Assembly (NCBI GenBank): GCA_949152475.1
Contig: OX424560.1
Coordinates: 41,804,719-41,868,718 of the forward strand
Source of the DNA: Terebella lapidaria
Taxonomy: Eukaryota > Annelida > Polychaeta > Terebellida > Terebellidae
Direction of reading: 5' to 3'
Length of the DNA stretch: 64,000 bases
The position numbers were made by a program, and so were the translations under genes. Shown here piece by piece: positions 1-10,774 of this stretch. The notes beneath the pieces are model-generated. The model worked only from the letters and a program-made list of their open reading frames with translations, searched no databases and was not told the DNA's origin. The first letter of the stretch is position 1. Each line of letters begins with the position of its first letter.

Positions 1-2820
1 TTCTCCCACCCACGCCACACTCGCTGAAAGTCTTTTTCACAGCCACGCCACACTCGCTGAAAGTCTTCCTCCCACCCACGCCACACTCACTGAAAGTCTT
101 TCTCCCACCCACGCCACACTCGCTGAAAGTCTTTTTCACAGCCACGCCACACTCGCTGAAAGTCTTCCTCCCACCCACGCCACACTCACTGAAAGTCTTT
201 CTCCCACCCACGCCACACTCGCTGAAAGTCTTCCTCCCACCCACGCCACACTCGCTGAAAGTCTTTCTCCCACCCACGCCACACTCGCTGAAAGTCTTTT
301 TCACAGCCACGCCACACTCGCTGAAAGTCTTCCTCCCACCCACGCCACACTCACTGAAAGTCTTTCTCCCACCCACGCCACACTCGCTGAAAGTCTTTTT
401 CACAGCCACGCCACACTCGCTGAAAGTCTTCCTCCCACCCACGCCACACTCACTGAAAGTCTTTCTCCCACCCACGCCACACTCGCTGAAAGTCTTCCTC
501 CCACCCACGCCACACTCACTGAAAGTCTTTCTCCCACCCACGCCACACTCGCTGAAAGTCTTTTTCACAGCCACGCCACACTCGCTGAAAGTCTTCCTCC
601 CACCCACGCCACACTCACTGAAAGTCTTTCTCCCACCCACGCCACACTCGCTGAAAGTCTTCCTCCCACCCACGCCACACTCACTGAAAGTCTTCCTCCC
701 ACCCACGCCACACTCACTGAAAGTCTTCCTCCCACCCACGCCACACTCACTGAAAGTCTTCCTCCCACCCACGCCACACTCACTGAAAGTCTTCCTCCCA
801 CCCACGCCACACTCGCTGGAAGTCTCTCTCCCACCCATGCCACACTCCCTGAAAGTCTTCCTCCCACCCACGCCACACTCGCTGGAAGTCTTCCTCCCAC
901 CCTCGCCACACTCGCTGAAAGTCTTTCTCCCACCCACGCCACACTCGCTGAAAGTCTTTCTCCCACCCACGCCACCCTCACTGGAAGTCTTCCACCCACG
1001 CCACACTTGCTGAAAGTCTTTCTCCCACCCACGCCACACTCGCTGAAAGTCTTTCTCCCACCCACGCCACACTCCCTGAAAGTCTTTCTCCCACCCACGC
1101 CACACTCCCTGAAAGTCTTTTTCCCACCCACGCCACCCTCACTGGAAGTCTTCCACCCACGCCACACTCGCTGAAAGTCTTTCTCCCACCCATGCCACAC
1201 TTGCTGAAAGTCTTTCTCCCACCCACGCCACACTCGCTGAAAGTCTTTCTCCCACCCATGCCACACTTGCTGGAAGTCTTTCTCCCACCCACGCCACACT
1301 CCCTGAAAGTCTTTTTCCCACCCACGCCACCCTCACTGGAAGTCTTTCTCCCACCCATGCCACACTTGCTGGAAGTCTTTCTCCCACCCACGCCACACTC
1401 CCTGAAAGTCTTTTTCCCACCCACGCCACACTCGCTGAAAGTCTTTCTCCCACCCACGCCACACTCTCTGAAAGTCTTTCTCCCACCCACGCCACACTCG
1501 CTGAAAGTCTTTCTCCCACCCATGCCACACTTGCTGGAAGTCTTTCTCCCACCCACGCCACACTCCCTGAAAGTCTTTTTCCCACCCACGCCACCCTCAC
1601 TGGAAGTCTTTCTCCCACCCACGCCACCCTCACTGAAAGTCTTTCTCCCACCCACGCCACACTCGCTGGAAGTCTTTCTCCCACCCACGCCACCCTCACT
1701 GAAAGTCTTTCTCCCATCCACGCCACACTTGCTGAAAATCTTTCTCCCACCCACGCCACCCTCACTGAAAGTCTTTCTCCCACCCACGCCACACTCCCTG
1801 AAAGTCTTTCTCCCACCCACGCCACCCTCACTGGAAGTCTTTCTCCCACCCACGCCACCCTCACTGAAAGTCTTTCTCCCACCCACGCCACACTCGCTGA
1901 AAGTTTTCCTCCCACCCACGCCACACTCGCTGAAAGTCTTCCTCCCACCCACGCCACACTCCCTGAAAGTCTTTCTCCCACCCACGCCACACTCGCTGAA
2001 AGTCTTTTTCCCACCCACGCCACCCTCACTGGAAGTCTTCCACCCACGCCACACTCGCTGAAAGTCTTTCTCCCACCCATGCCACACTTGCTGGAAGTCT
2101 TTCTCCCACCCACGCCACACTCCCTGAAAGTCTTTTTCCCACCCACGCCACCCTCACTGGAAGTCTTTCTCCCACCCACGCCACCCTCACTGAAAGTCTT
2201 TCTCCCACCCACGCCACACTCGCTGGAAGTCTTTCTCCCACCCACGCCACCCTCACTGAAAGTCTTTCTCCCATCCACGCCACACTTGCTGAAAGTCTTT
2301 CTCCCACCCACGCCACCCTCACTGAAAGTCTTTCTCCCACCCACGCCACACTCCCTGAAAGTCTTTCTCCCACCCACGCCACCCTCACTGGAAGTCTTTC
2401 TCCCACCCACGCCACCCTCACTGAAAGTCTTTCTCCCACCCACGCCACACTCGCTGAAAGTTTTCCTCCCACCCACGCCACACTCGCTGAAAGTCTTCCT
2501 CCCACCCACGCCACACTCACTGTAAGTCTTTCTCACAGCCACGCCACCCTCACTGAAAGTCTTCCTCCCACCCACGCCACCCTCACTGAAAGTCTTTCTC
2601 CCATCCACGCCACACTTGCTGAAAGTCTTTCTCCCACCCACGCCACCCTCACTGAAAGTCTTTCTCCCACCCACGCCACACTCCCTGAAAGTCTTTCTCC
2701 CACCCACGCCACCCTCACTGTAAGTCTTTTTCCCACCCACGCCACCCTCACTGAAAGTCTTCCTCCCACCCACGCCACCCTCGCTGAAAGTCTTCCTCAC
2801 ACCCAAGTCACACTCAATGT
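1..2820. repeat. 33-bp minisatellite array
   Basis: About 85 tandem copies of a 33-bp unit reading roughly 'cccacccacgccacactcgc' followed by 'tgaaagtcttt'. Units vary at a few positions (acactcgct, accctcact, acacttgct; ttcctccca, tttctccca, tttttcaca), and blocks of variants recur, so the array has grown by multi-unit duplication. The last units (2780-2820) decay into unique sequence, and the left edge lies outside the window. Because 33 is a multiple of three, long open frames run on both strands; none has non-repeat sequence or gene-like features. The array sits just downstream of the last visible CYP20A1 exon on the minus strand, so it probably lies in an intron of that gene. Confidence 0.97.
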
Positions 2821-2885
2821 ATGTCTAATGTTAAGACGTGAAAGCTCACTTTAATCAGTACAAAATGGCAAAATGAATGACTAAC

Positions 2886-2964
2886 GTTCATCAAAGCGTT
2901 TCTGTTTGAGGCTGCTCATGTCTGAGTTTCCGCTTCGTAACCTCTCCTCCATCTCATTCCAGAC
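2886..2964 (-). CDS. CYP20A1: CYP20A1 exon: helix F-G region
   Basis: A 79-bp exon with acceptor 'ctgtctgtccgcag' inside a CTGT-rich pyrimidine tract and donor 'gttagt'. It encodes VWNEMEERLRSGNSDMSS followed by LKQKRFDE, matching human VWSEIGKGFLDGS and its RKKQYEDA continuation. It ends in phase 1. The next intron runs into the 33-bp minisatellite. Confidence 0.82.
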
Positions 2965-5900
2965 CTGCGGACAGACAGACAGACAGATGGAATGGATCTT
3001 TGAACAGACAAGTATTTCAACTAGATGTTCTGTCAGCACTGGTGACCTGGTTGTATGGATGTATGGAAGAACGTTGCTTATAACTTACAAAGTCATACGC
3101 ATGTCGTATCTGGTGTATTTTGTTGTCATCTTGAAAGAAGTTTCCAAAGAGTCCCTGAAGACTGGCTTTGATGGAATAAGCCAACATAGACTGCCGCAGG
3201 GGAATGTGTTCATCCTGCGGCAGGCTCCTCCACTTGGCTATGAACTCTTTGGTCAACTGGAAATGGGTATGGTGCTATGTATGAGTATCAATGTCAAAAA
3301 TGTGATATTCCATGAATCAGGATTTGTACCGGTAATTAATGTTTATACCATAAAACTCAACTGCACAGCTGGGAAAACACATGACAAACATAGAATGTTC
3401 ATTTCAACAACAAACCTTGATAAAAAGTTCATAGTAGTTTTTGGTGGCGATGCCAGTCAAGCACTTGGAGTATGCGGCGTGACGTTTTCTGCCTTCCTGT
3501 CCATTAGTATACTGGATAGATTCGGGGCCAAACACTGGCTCGAACTGCACAAATAGCGGCGCTGTGGAGTTGAATATAAGCATCAAACATCTGCTGGGTG
3601 AGGATCATTTAGGATACTGGATAGCATGGCAACAGACATACTTTACTTAAACAGAATTATGCTCATTGATAAATGTCACAGAACATGATAACAGATCTAA
3701 GCATGTCTCCGAATATCAGAATTTCTCAATTTCAGAATCATGCAGTAAACAGAACTAGACATAAAAGCCTATAGCAGCATCCCCCAATTTGTTCTTATCA
3801 TTTCAAATGGTCATACTGGACGGAGAAAAAAGGATACATAGGCCACTGTATGTAGGTAAGAGTGAGAGCTCATCAGACAGTTTCTTACCAGAACTGCTTT
3901 TTATCATCTTGACAACTTGGCCCACTAGACATTTGCCACCCAAAAAGAATGGACAATTAATCAACCAATATTATTAAGCGTACTAGTAAGAGTACTAGTA
4001 TACTTAATCAGGATGTTCCGTGATAAGCTTCAGGGGCTCTTGTGGAATGTAAAATGATACGTAACTATATCGCTCTGTCATCTTGGCCAATTTTATGATT
4101 TCAAAACTTATACAACAATACAGCGGAATTTCCACCTTCATAATAAAAGCAAAGCCATTTCCCAGCTAACTAAAACAATGACGATTTGGTCATTGCATGT
4201 AAAATAGAGTTGAATAACAAATCATTCAAACAATACATGTTTGTACAATTTAAATCATGTAAATGTACATACATTATGAACAGGGCAAATTCACATATAA
4301 CCAACCATTGTTTTCTATGGGATGGAACTTCACTCTTTTACCATGTACACACACTAGTAAACCAGGCTTTGGAGGTGTGGGGGGGGAGAGAAAAGCATGG
4401 ATATGAGCCTAGCATCATGCTAAACAGGATGGCTTTACAGCTGCATCATTGGTCAGGCATGACTGAGCAGGGCTGGCTGAGAGGGCGGAGCCTAGTGCTG
4501 TGCTGGACAGGCTGGCTGATCTTGTAAAGCATGACTGAGCAGGGCTCTCATATACTGCACTGGCTGAGAGGGCGGAGCCTAGTCTCATGATGGACAGGCT
4601 GGCTGATCTTGTAAAGCATGTGTCACTGTGGTGAGACTGGATGCACTAACGATCGTTAGTGCACCCCGCAATGGCGAACCAACTCGCGGTTCGTTTGAAT
4701 TTTCTTCATTTTCCCGATAATTAGGATTGTGATCGATACACACATACATTTGCTGATTCTTATGCGCACGAAACAACCGTTCGTTGCAAATACATGGCGA
4801 TTTATGTTGGTTTGAGCATGAAAAACTCGTCTGAAAAAAAAAGCCGAAAGATTCCCTAAGGATTGTTTTTGTAAAATCAAAGATTCCCTAACGAACATGT
4901 GAAGATTCCCTAACGATCTTTTCTTTATTAATTCAAATCTACGTTATTTTAATGTTAAAGGTTGACATGTATTGATGTGTACAGATGATCTTCTAGTACA
5001 TATATCCTATTTTTAATGTTATATTCGTTAATTTATGTCGCATAAATCAACGAACTCACAATGGTGTATGATATGGACCTATTACAATATACACGTATTA
5101 GGCCTATATCGTTAGGGAATCTCACTTTCGTCGTCGGTGAATCTTATCGCTAATTCTTTTCCACAATATATCTAAACAAAGAAGCGTGATCTGCTTACTG
5201 ACCGTGTTTACTGTCCGCCATTGCGGGATGCACTAACGATCGTTAGTGCATCCAGTATCGCCACAGAGATGAGTGAGCAGGGCTCTCATATACTGCACTG
5301 GCTGAGAGGGCAGAACCTTGTGCTGTGCTGGACAGGCAATAGGGGGCTGTAGCAAAGTATTTCTGAGGAGCTTTGAAAGTTTGGGGCAGATTGGTCAAGG
5401 CGTTCAAGAGATGAATCAGCAAGAATTCTTTCGAGCTCTAAGTCAAAGGTCGTTTGACGGACTGATCTCAAAATCAATAAGGTTCTTCTCTCGTGGTATA
5501 TGAACCTCTATCCATTGATTTGCAGCCATGGCATGAATACTTTTTGAGTTATCGTCCGGAAACTAAGTCCCAAGAATCAACCTTGATTTCATCCTCACGG
5601 AACTCGGATCCGGCTCAAAAAGAATAGGGTTCTTCCACATATCATTTTTGACCAGTGGTGAACATTTGGCAAGCTAAAGTTATCGCCGGGAAACCAAACG
5701 GCGGAAGAAAAAAACAAAACAAAAAACAGACAAAAACATAAGGCCTCTCGACTTTCAATCGGGATGCCTAATTATTTTGGAACCCACCTGGCCTGTCAAA
5801 GACTTTGCTGTGTTCCTTGAAGAGTTGTGGCGAGGCGATGGACACAGCAAGCTGAGGTCCCCACCAGAACGACGCGATGTCTCCATACGTCTGGTGGAGG

Positions 5901-6116
5901 TCCAACAGAAACTCATGGAAACTTCCGGAACTCACAATGTCAGGGAAGTTCCCCTCTCTGAAAAGTACCAGTATTGTTCTGGGAAATATGATTCTGTTTT
6001 GAGATGCATGCATGAGTAATGAATGTTCATTTAGCCAAGTCCAATTCAGGATTCTTAGGAACTTACAAGGAATCAACAGGCTCTGGACCAGGAATCGTTG
6101 TTAGTCGCCGTCTGCC
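2886..6116 (-). CDS. CYP20A1: Cytochrome P450 20A1, partial (five internal exons)
   Basis: Five exons on the minus strand (6116-6067, 5957-5788, 3561-3416, 3256-3089, 2964-2886) total 613 bp, about 204 residues of a family usually near 460. Each internal boundary has AG acceptor and GT donor, and intron phases 2,1,0,0,1 keep one frame throughout. The translation follows vertebrate CYP20A1 in order: a proline-rich hinge (TIPGPEP), NFPDIVSSGSFHEFL, FGPESIQYTNG, EFIAKWRSLPQDEHIPL, then VWNEMEERL. CYP20 enzymes are membrane-bound haem monooxygenases with poorly known substrates. Missing are the first exon (N-terminal membrane anchor), not found upstream, and the I-helix, EXXR and haem-binding Cys region, which should lie left of position 1. 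The exons look intact, so I read this as a real host gene rather than a retrocopy. The family assignment is from remembered sequence, not a search. Confidence 0.88.
3089..3256 (-). CDS. CYP20A1: CYP20A1 exon: helix D-E region
   Basis: A 168-bp exon with acceptor 'cccatttccag' and donor 'gtaagt', phase 0 at both ends. It encodes LTKEFIAKWRSLPQDEHIPL, then RQSMLAYSIKASLQGLFGN and FFQDDNKIHQIRHAYDF. This parallels the human stretch with WLSYPETQHVPLSQHMLGF and FEDDQEVIRF. Confidence 0.87.
3416..3561 (-). CDS. CYP20A1: CYP20A1 exon: helix B-C region
   Basis: A 146-bp exon with acceptor 'actccacag' and donor 'gtttgt' after AAG. With the G carried over it encodes A-PLFVQFEPVFGPESIQY, then TNGQEGRKRHAAYSKCLTG, ending ELFIK. 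A nearer AG 17 bases inside (before TTCGAG) would break the phase with the upstream exon, so the outer acceptor was chosen. The EGRKRHAAY stretch takes the helix C place, where CYP20 lacks the usual WxxxR tryptophan. Confidence 0.85.
4450..5340. repeat. ~88-bp tandem repeat split by an insertion
   Basis: About three units containing 'actgagcagggct', 'ctggctgagagggcggagcc' and 'ctggctgatcttgtaaagca' run from about 4450 to 4620 and resume at about 5268-5340. The break is filled by the inverted-repeat element below. Spacing between 'ggctggctgat' copies is 88 bp. Confidence 0.8.
4626..5266. mobile_element. MITE with ~50-bp terminal inverted repeats
   Basis: The left end (4626-4676, 'ctgtggtgagactggatgca' onward) and the reverse complement of the right end (about 5217-5266, 'ctgtggcgatactggatgca') match over about 50 bp with only a few mismatches. 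Each end contains the perfect 20-bp palindrome 'gcactaacgatcgttagtgc'. The interior is AT-rich, noncoding, and repeats 'gattccctaa' with variable tails. The element sits cleanly inside the 88-bp tandem repeat; a 3-bp ATG duplication is possible but not certain. It is a non-autonomous DNA transposon of undetermined superfamily. Confidence 0.85.
5788..5957 (-). CDS. CYP20A1: CYP20A1 exon: N-terminal beta region
   Basis: A 170-bp exon with acceptor 'tacttttcag' and donor 'gtgggt'. It encodes EGNFPDIVSSGSFHEFLLD, then HQTYGDIASFWWGPQL and a segment ending KVFDRP, and leaves phase 1. The NFPDIVxSGS..HEFL block is the clearest CYP20A1 signature in the window and matches the family almost residue for residue. 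Confidence 0.88.
6067..6116 (-). CDS. CYP20A1: CYP20A1 exon: proline hinge
   Basis: A 50-bp exon preceded by 'cattcttaccag' and followed by donor 'gtaagt'. It encodes GRRRLTTIPGPEPVDS plus two bases of the next codon (phase 2). It corresponds to the short hinge (PGITP in the human protein) between the membrane anchor and the catalytic domain. The two leftover bases plus the first base of the next exon give Leu and keep frame into EGNFPDI. Confidence 0.75.
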
Positions 6117-6585
6117 CTGGTAAGAATGTGTACAAAATGATGAATCCTAGACAGCCTCACAGAATCAGAACCTGAGTTACGACTAGGGAGTAAGGATTCA
6201 GACGCACGTGTTCTGGCTAGTTTTATAATATAGTATACCATATCGGTCCTAATAGTAGCGCGGCGAGCCAAAGCAAGACCATCTGCAGCATTACGTGCTC
6301 AAAATTTAGGTCAGACTAGAGGTCAGATTTAGGAAAATCACTTAATAGTATACCTATATCCTTCAATCCCTTTTATCATGATTCATATAACATAAATATG
6401 TGGATTGGAACACTCCAAGATCTTATTAGAAAGATTTGAAGTGAATTAATTGGTTGCGAGAATTGAACATTTTTGGTGAAATGAGGGGGCACTCTACTAT
6501 TAGGTCATGTGCCACTATTAGGATCATTACGGTAGTAATTTTTGTGGTATGTTTCTTTCAGTTTAGTTAATTCATGTCATAGTTA
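6117..6585. other. No gene seen
   Basis: AT-rich sequence immediately upstream of the first recognised CYP20A1 exon. I found no membrane-anchor exon and no clear promoter here. Confidence 0.5.
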
Positions 6586-7043
6586 TGTAGCGTTATGATG
6601 TGGTAGCTACATAGTAGTGACACCACGGTTATATAGTGAACTTGCAGCTTACTTGCTGACAGGTTAATAAGACAATTCGGTGACACTACAGTAATGGGGT
6701 ATACATCTTTATCGTGGGGTCGCCGGACCCTACATTGGTGCCTGACCTTTCGAACCACTGTGGGTTTCTCGGCGTCGCTCCCAGGTCGGCCCCCACTGTT
6801 GACTCGCATCACCGCCATGTTTGAGGATCGCATGACCTGTGATGTGGCTCAACAGTGGGATACAGCTGACCTCGGGGACGAGGTCTCTCCGAAAGGGGAA
6901 AGCACTGTAGCGTTATGACGTGGTAGTTACATAGTAGTGACACCACGGTTATAGCGTGAACTTGCTGACAGGTTAATAAGACAATTCGGTGACACTCCAG
7001 TAATGGGGTATACCTCTTTATCGTGGGGTCGCCGAACCCTACA
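6586..7043 (+). mobile_element. TRIM (miniature LTR retrotransposon), whole-looking
   Basis: Two direct repeats, 6586-6734 (149 bp) and 6906-7043 (138 bp), both begin TGTAGCG and end CCCTACA, and differ by a few substitutions and a short indel. The 171-bp interior starts right after the first repeat with 'ttggtgcctgacc', a primer-binding-site-like sequence. It ends with the purine tract 'gaaaggggaaag' just before the second repeat. The target duplication GTTA flanks both sides (6582-6585; 7044-7047). It has no coding capacity, as is normal for TRIMs, which depend on other elements. Confidence 0.9.
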
Positions 7044-7340
7044 GTTATATAGTCATTGTATATATTCATTGTTGGATAGAAAACGCCCTTATTATCAGAC
7101 CCAACGGATTGGAAGACTTCGAAGTCGATCCAAGGAAACTGTCCGTGTTTATCATACATTGTCGATTGTGTAAAACATGCACCCATTAATTTTCAAATTT
7201 TCTCTGTTATGATTTTCAAAGATTCTGTCACAGAAGTGTTGTTTGATGTATGCAGACGCTGATAGAACAAAAAGCACACGAATGACTGTCGTATCTAGTT
7301 TATTATTCAAGACATTTCTCAGCTTCCCGGATTCTTATAA
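7044..7340. other. No gene seen
   Basis: Unremarkable AT-rich spacer between the TRIM and a dispersed repeat. Confidence 0.5.
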
Positions 7341-7565
7341 TGTAAGTATCAATCTATTACCACCAATACAGCCAAATCTTGATGATTCCAATAAGAAGCG
7401 TAAAGTACAACATTTTGCAATAGGAACAAAGCCCGACCAAATAATTTATCAAACGACACACTGGCGTCGTCAGGGGCAGACAGTGTGTTAGATGTAGTTG
7501 TTTCTACTGTGCACCTGTTGGAATTAGCATACAACTGCCCAACAACCTATGAAAATAATTTAGAA
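7341..7565 (-). repeat. Dispersed repeat, copy 1
   Basis: Matches 14950-15170 at roughly 80% identity, including 'acaacattttgcaatag', 'gacacactggcgtc' and 'caactgcccaacaacctatg'. It ends next to 'aatttagaaat' in both copies. It is a short noncoding interspersed element, perhaps a SINE or the tail of a longer element; the family is unknown. The strand is arbitrary. Confidence 0.75.
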
Positions 7566-7574
7566 ATCCGAAAC

Positions 7575-9540
7575 AAACCCCATGGAATCTGTCACATCAC
7601 ACAGCGTGCTGAGAGATCTTCTAAAAAAGATGCATAGTTCGAATGGTTGCCAGACCACGATGACGCTTTCGTGCAAATCAAAAAGCTCATTTGCCAAGCT
7701 AATGCACTCGCCTACTTTGATGTGGACAAGGAAACTGTTCTGCAAGTGGACAGCTCACAGAGAGATATTGGCGGTGTCTTGATGCAACAAAGCCGACCTG
7801 TTGTGTTTGCCAGTTAATCGCTCACAGAAACTGAGACATGATATGCCAACATAGAGCGTGAGCTGCTGGCAGTTATGTTTGACGTGAACGCTCCCACACC
7901 TAAGTGTATGGCAAACCATTCTTGTTGCACTCTGATCACAAGCCGCTGGAAACGATACAGCTCAAAAACCTGCACGCTGCACCCCCACGTCTACAACGAA
8001 TGCTTCTGCGCCTACAAAACTACAATGTCACTATCAAGTACAGGCAAGTCCCTGCTGCTGGCAGATGGACTCTCAATGCTTTTAAGTGCGAAAACAGCAT
8101 ACGAGATTCAACTTGATGTACAAGTAAACCTGGTACACTTCAGCACAGAGAATGTACAGGAAATCAGAGACAAAACCGCTAATGATCCTGTTCTGGCACC
8201 GCTATACTCACTCATCTGCACCGGCTGGCCAGGCACACAGCGGGAAGTTCCGAAGATTCTTCGATCTTATTGGTCACTTAGAGATGAACTTTCTGTAGAA
8301 GATGGTGTGATCCTCAAAGGCAGCCAGCAAGTGGTCATCCCCACTTCCATGAAGCAGTACATACTGGAAGCCCTGCACACAGGTCACCAGGGTCATGACA
8401 AAACCATCCTGCGTGCCAAGTCTTTTGTGTTCTGGGCTGGAATGAGCAAGGATAATGACTCATACGTCGCAAGCTGCCAAACTTGCCAGAGCTATGCACC
8501 CAATCAGAAGAAAGAACCGCTCATGCCAAAAGATATTCCACCACGACCGTGGCACACCATCAGCATTGAGTTTGGATGTAATGAGTATGCTCTGGTGGCG
8601 GATCACTACACAAAATTTCCATTTGTGAGGAATATGGGCTAGTCATGCTCAAGCAAATCAACAATCAACTACTTGAAAGAGCTGTTCAGCACCCAAGGAA
8701 TCCCTGAAATACTCTACTCTGACAATAGCTCACAATTCAGCTCATTCACATTCTGAACTGCGGAGAACTGGTCATTCAACCACATAACGTCATCTCCAAC
8801 ATACCCGCAATCGAATGGCTTCATAGAGAGAATGGTACGCACCGTGAAACACACCCTCAAGAAAGCAAACATGGAGAACATTGACCCTGTCATGGCACTG
8901 CTATACGCCTATATCAGTAGACGTGGAATCAATACCCAGTATCAAATATTCCAATAAAGATTTGGAATGTCATAAAGTCATAAAGTCGCCGCTTGAAATG
9001 CTCTCAGGATGGTGAGCAAAGTCAAACTTGCCGGTAGTGCTACGAAACGAAGATGCTCAACGCCACAAGATAAACAGTGAACTGGCACGGCGACAGAATG
9101 ACCAGAAGTCACATTTTGACACTACAGCAGGGCCAGATCTACCACAGCTGTTGCCAGGACAGCACGTCCGCATGCAACAAGCTCCAGGTTGAACCTGTAT
9201 TCCAGCCAAGGTTGTCGCCAAGGCAGCAGAGCCAAGGTCCTACCTTCTGGACACAGGTGGAGGACTGTTACGTCGGAACCGGAGACACATCGAGGATGTG
9301 CCGAGCCAAGTACCACAGCAGGAGCCCCCTGAGGTGCCTGATGCACCACCAACCGTCACTGTGCATTCCGAAGCTACAATGCCTTCCAAGGCTACAACGT
9401 CCAAGGGTCCAGACGTCCCGTTTCCGGAAGCAGGACGGAAGCACGTTCGCTTCAAGGACAAACAAGCGTCCAACGACGAACAGAGGTTCAGTCATTACGC
9501 TCGGAAGCTAAAGCCTACACATAAACTGTCTTATTGATTT
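7575..9540 (+). pseudogene. Old Ty3/Gypsy pol fragment (RNase H to integrase C-terminus)
   Basis: Plus-strand similarity to Gypsy pol of the K02A2.6-like type. In order: the RT/RNase H part near 7640-8120 (ALAYFDVDKETVLQVDSS; LLHSDHKPLETI), the His-Cys zinc-binding region of integrase near 8370-8500 (HTGHQGH and CQTCQSY), the integrase core near 8540-8900, and a tail near 9170-9535 ending with a basic segment. No LTRs, gag or protease are recognisable. It is broken at many points (I would guess six or more) and is clearly old. Confidence 0.85.
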
Positions 9541-9689
9541 TGCATAGATTTCATATAGTGCACATTCTTTTGTTTACATGCATGCCAATCCTTATATTGA
9601 ATTTCTTCATGCAAGTATTTTTTTTGTGTAATATTCATTTTTTGTTTTCTCGATAAGGGTGATGTCATAGCAGTAGTGTAGTATGGGCC

Positions 9690-9840
9690 AGGGTCCCGCC
9701 AGGTGGCGCTACGGTGCTCGCCAGGGGGCGCAATGGCGTCATAACGTTTGACCTACACTCACCAGGTGGCGTCATAACGTTTGTCCTATAGTCGCTAGGT
9801 GATGTCATAGCGTTTGCCCCTAGACTCGCCAGGTGGAGTT
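9690..9840 (+). promoter_or_regulatory. Cluster of CTCF-like motifs, left arm
   Basis: Five spaced copies of a motif close to the CTCF core: 'ccgccaggtggcgcta' (about 9696), 'ctcgccagggggcgcaatgg' (about 9717), then 'accaggtggcgtca', 'gctaggtgatgtca' and 'gccaggtggagtta'. The first two fit the known consensus CCASYAGRKGGC well. Binding is inferred only. Confidence 0.4.
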
Positions 9841-10422
9841 ATAACGTACCCATAAATAATTGGAAAATCATAACGTACCCATAAATGTTCTTAAAATCAT
9901 AACGTACCCATGAATGTCTGGAATATCATAACGTACCAATAAATGTTTGAATAATCATAACGCACCAGTAATTTTTTTGAAAATCATAACGTACCCATGA
10001 ATGTCTGGAATATCATAACGTACCAATAAATGTTTGGAAAATCATAACGTACCCATAAATGTTTAAAAAAGCACAACGCACCCATAAATGTCTGGAAAAT
10101 CATTATGTTCCCAGAAATGTTTGGAAAATCATAACGTACCCATAAATGTTTGGAAAATCATAACGTACCCATGAATGTCTGGAATATCATAACGTACCAA
10201 TAAATGTTTGAATAATCATAACGCACCAGTAATTTTTTTGAAAATCATAACGTACCCATGAATGTCTGGAATATCATAACGTACCAATAAATGTTTGGAA
10301 AATCATAACGTACCCATAAATGTTTAAAAAAGCACAACGCACCCATAAATGTCTGGAAAATCATTATGTTCCCAGAAATGTTTGGAAAATCATAACGTAC
10401 CCATAAATGTTTGGAAAATCAT
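9835..10422. repeat. 28-bp tandem repeat, left arm of foldback element
   Basis: About 20 units of 'aaatcataacgtacccataa' + 'atgtttgg'. A block of about nine units is duplicated inside the array: the variant 'caccagtaatttttttg' occurs at 9963 and again at 10224. This duplication is absent from the right arm. Confidence 0.93.
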
Positions 10423-10774
10423 GTATTAATTTTTGCAATATTTTTAAACATTTTTTCAAATAAACTTTCCTTTTTATTCAAATTATAAGCATCATATTAA
10501 AACGAGTCTATACCATTTTCTCAGGTTTTTTATTTCACAGCACACATCTACTATAAATACAATTTCTACACAATGGCCTATACATGGACTCCTTTTTCTG
10601 TATTTTTAAAAAAAATTATATTTTTTTGGTTCGCTAAACTACGCATGCACAATATACAACTGAAGAGTGAACATGGATACCTGCTCTATATGTCTGAAGA
10701 AATTTTCATGAGCCCATGATGTTAGGCGACATATGCTTACCGTACACGATACAACTAAGCTGCAGCAAGTGATG

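Larger units (their letters stand above)
3562..5787 (-). other. CYP20A1 intron with nested repeats
   Basis: A 2.2-kb intron between two exons. It holds AT-rich sequence (3587-4440), the tandem repeat interrupted by a MITE (4450-5340), and 5341-5787, which resembles decayed interspersed repeat ('gagttatcgtccgg') plus an A-rich run near 5707-5745. I see no further coding exon inside it. Confidence 0.7.

Noticed and set aside
565-2806. Long frames (up to 555 codons) on both strands
   Set aside because: They are created by a 33-bp repeat with no stop; repetitive peptides appear in several overlapping frames and there are no gene signals.
2906-3556. Plus-strand 216-codon frame
   Set aside because: It lies antisense to three well-supported CYP20A1 exons and has no recognisable domain.
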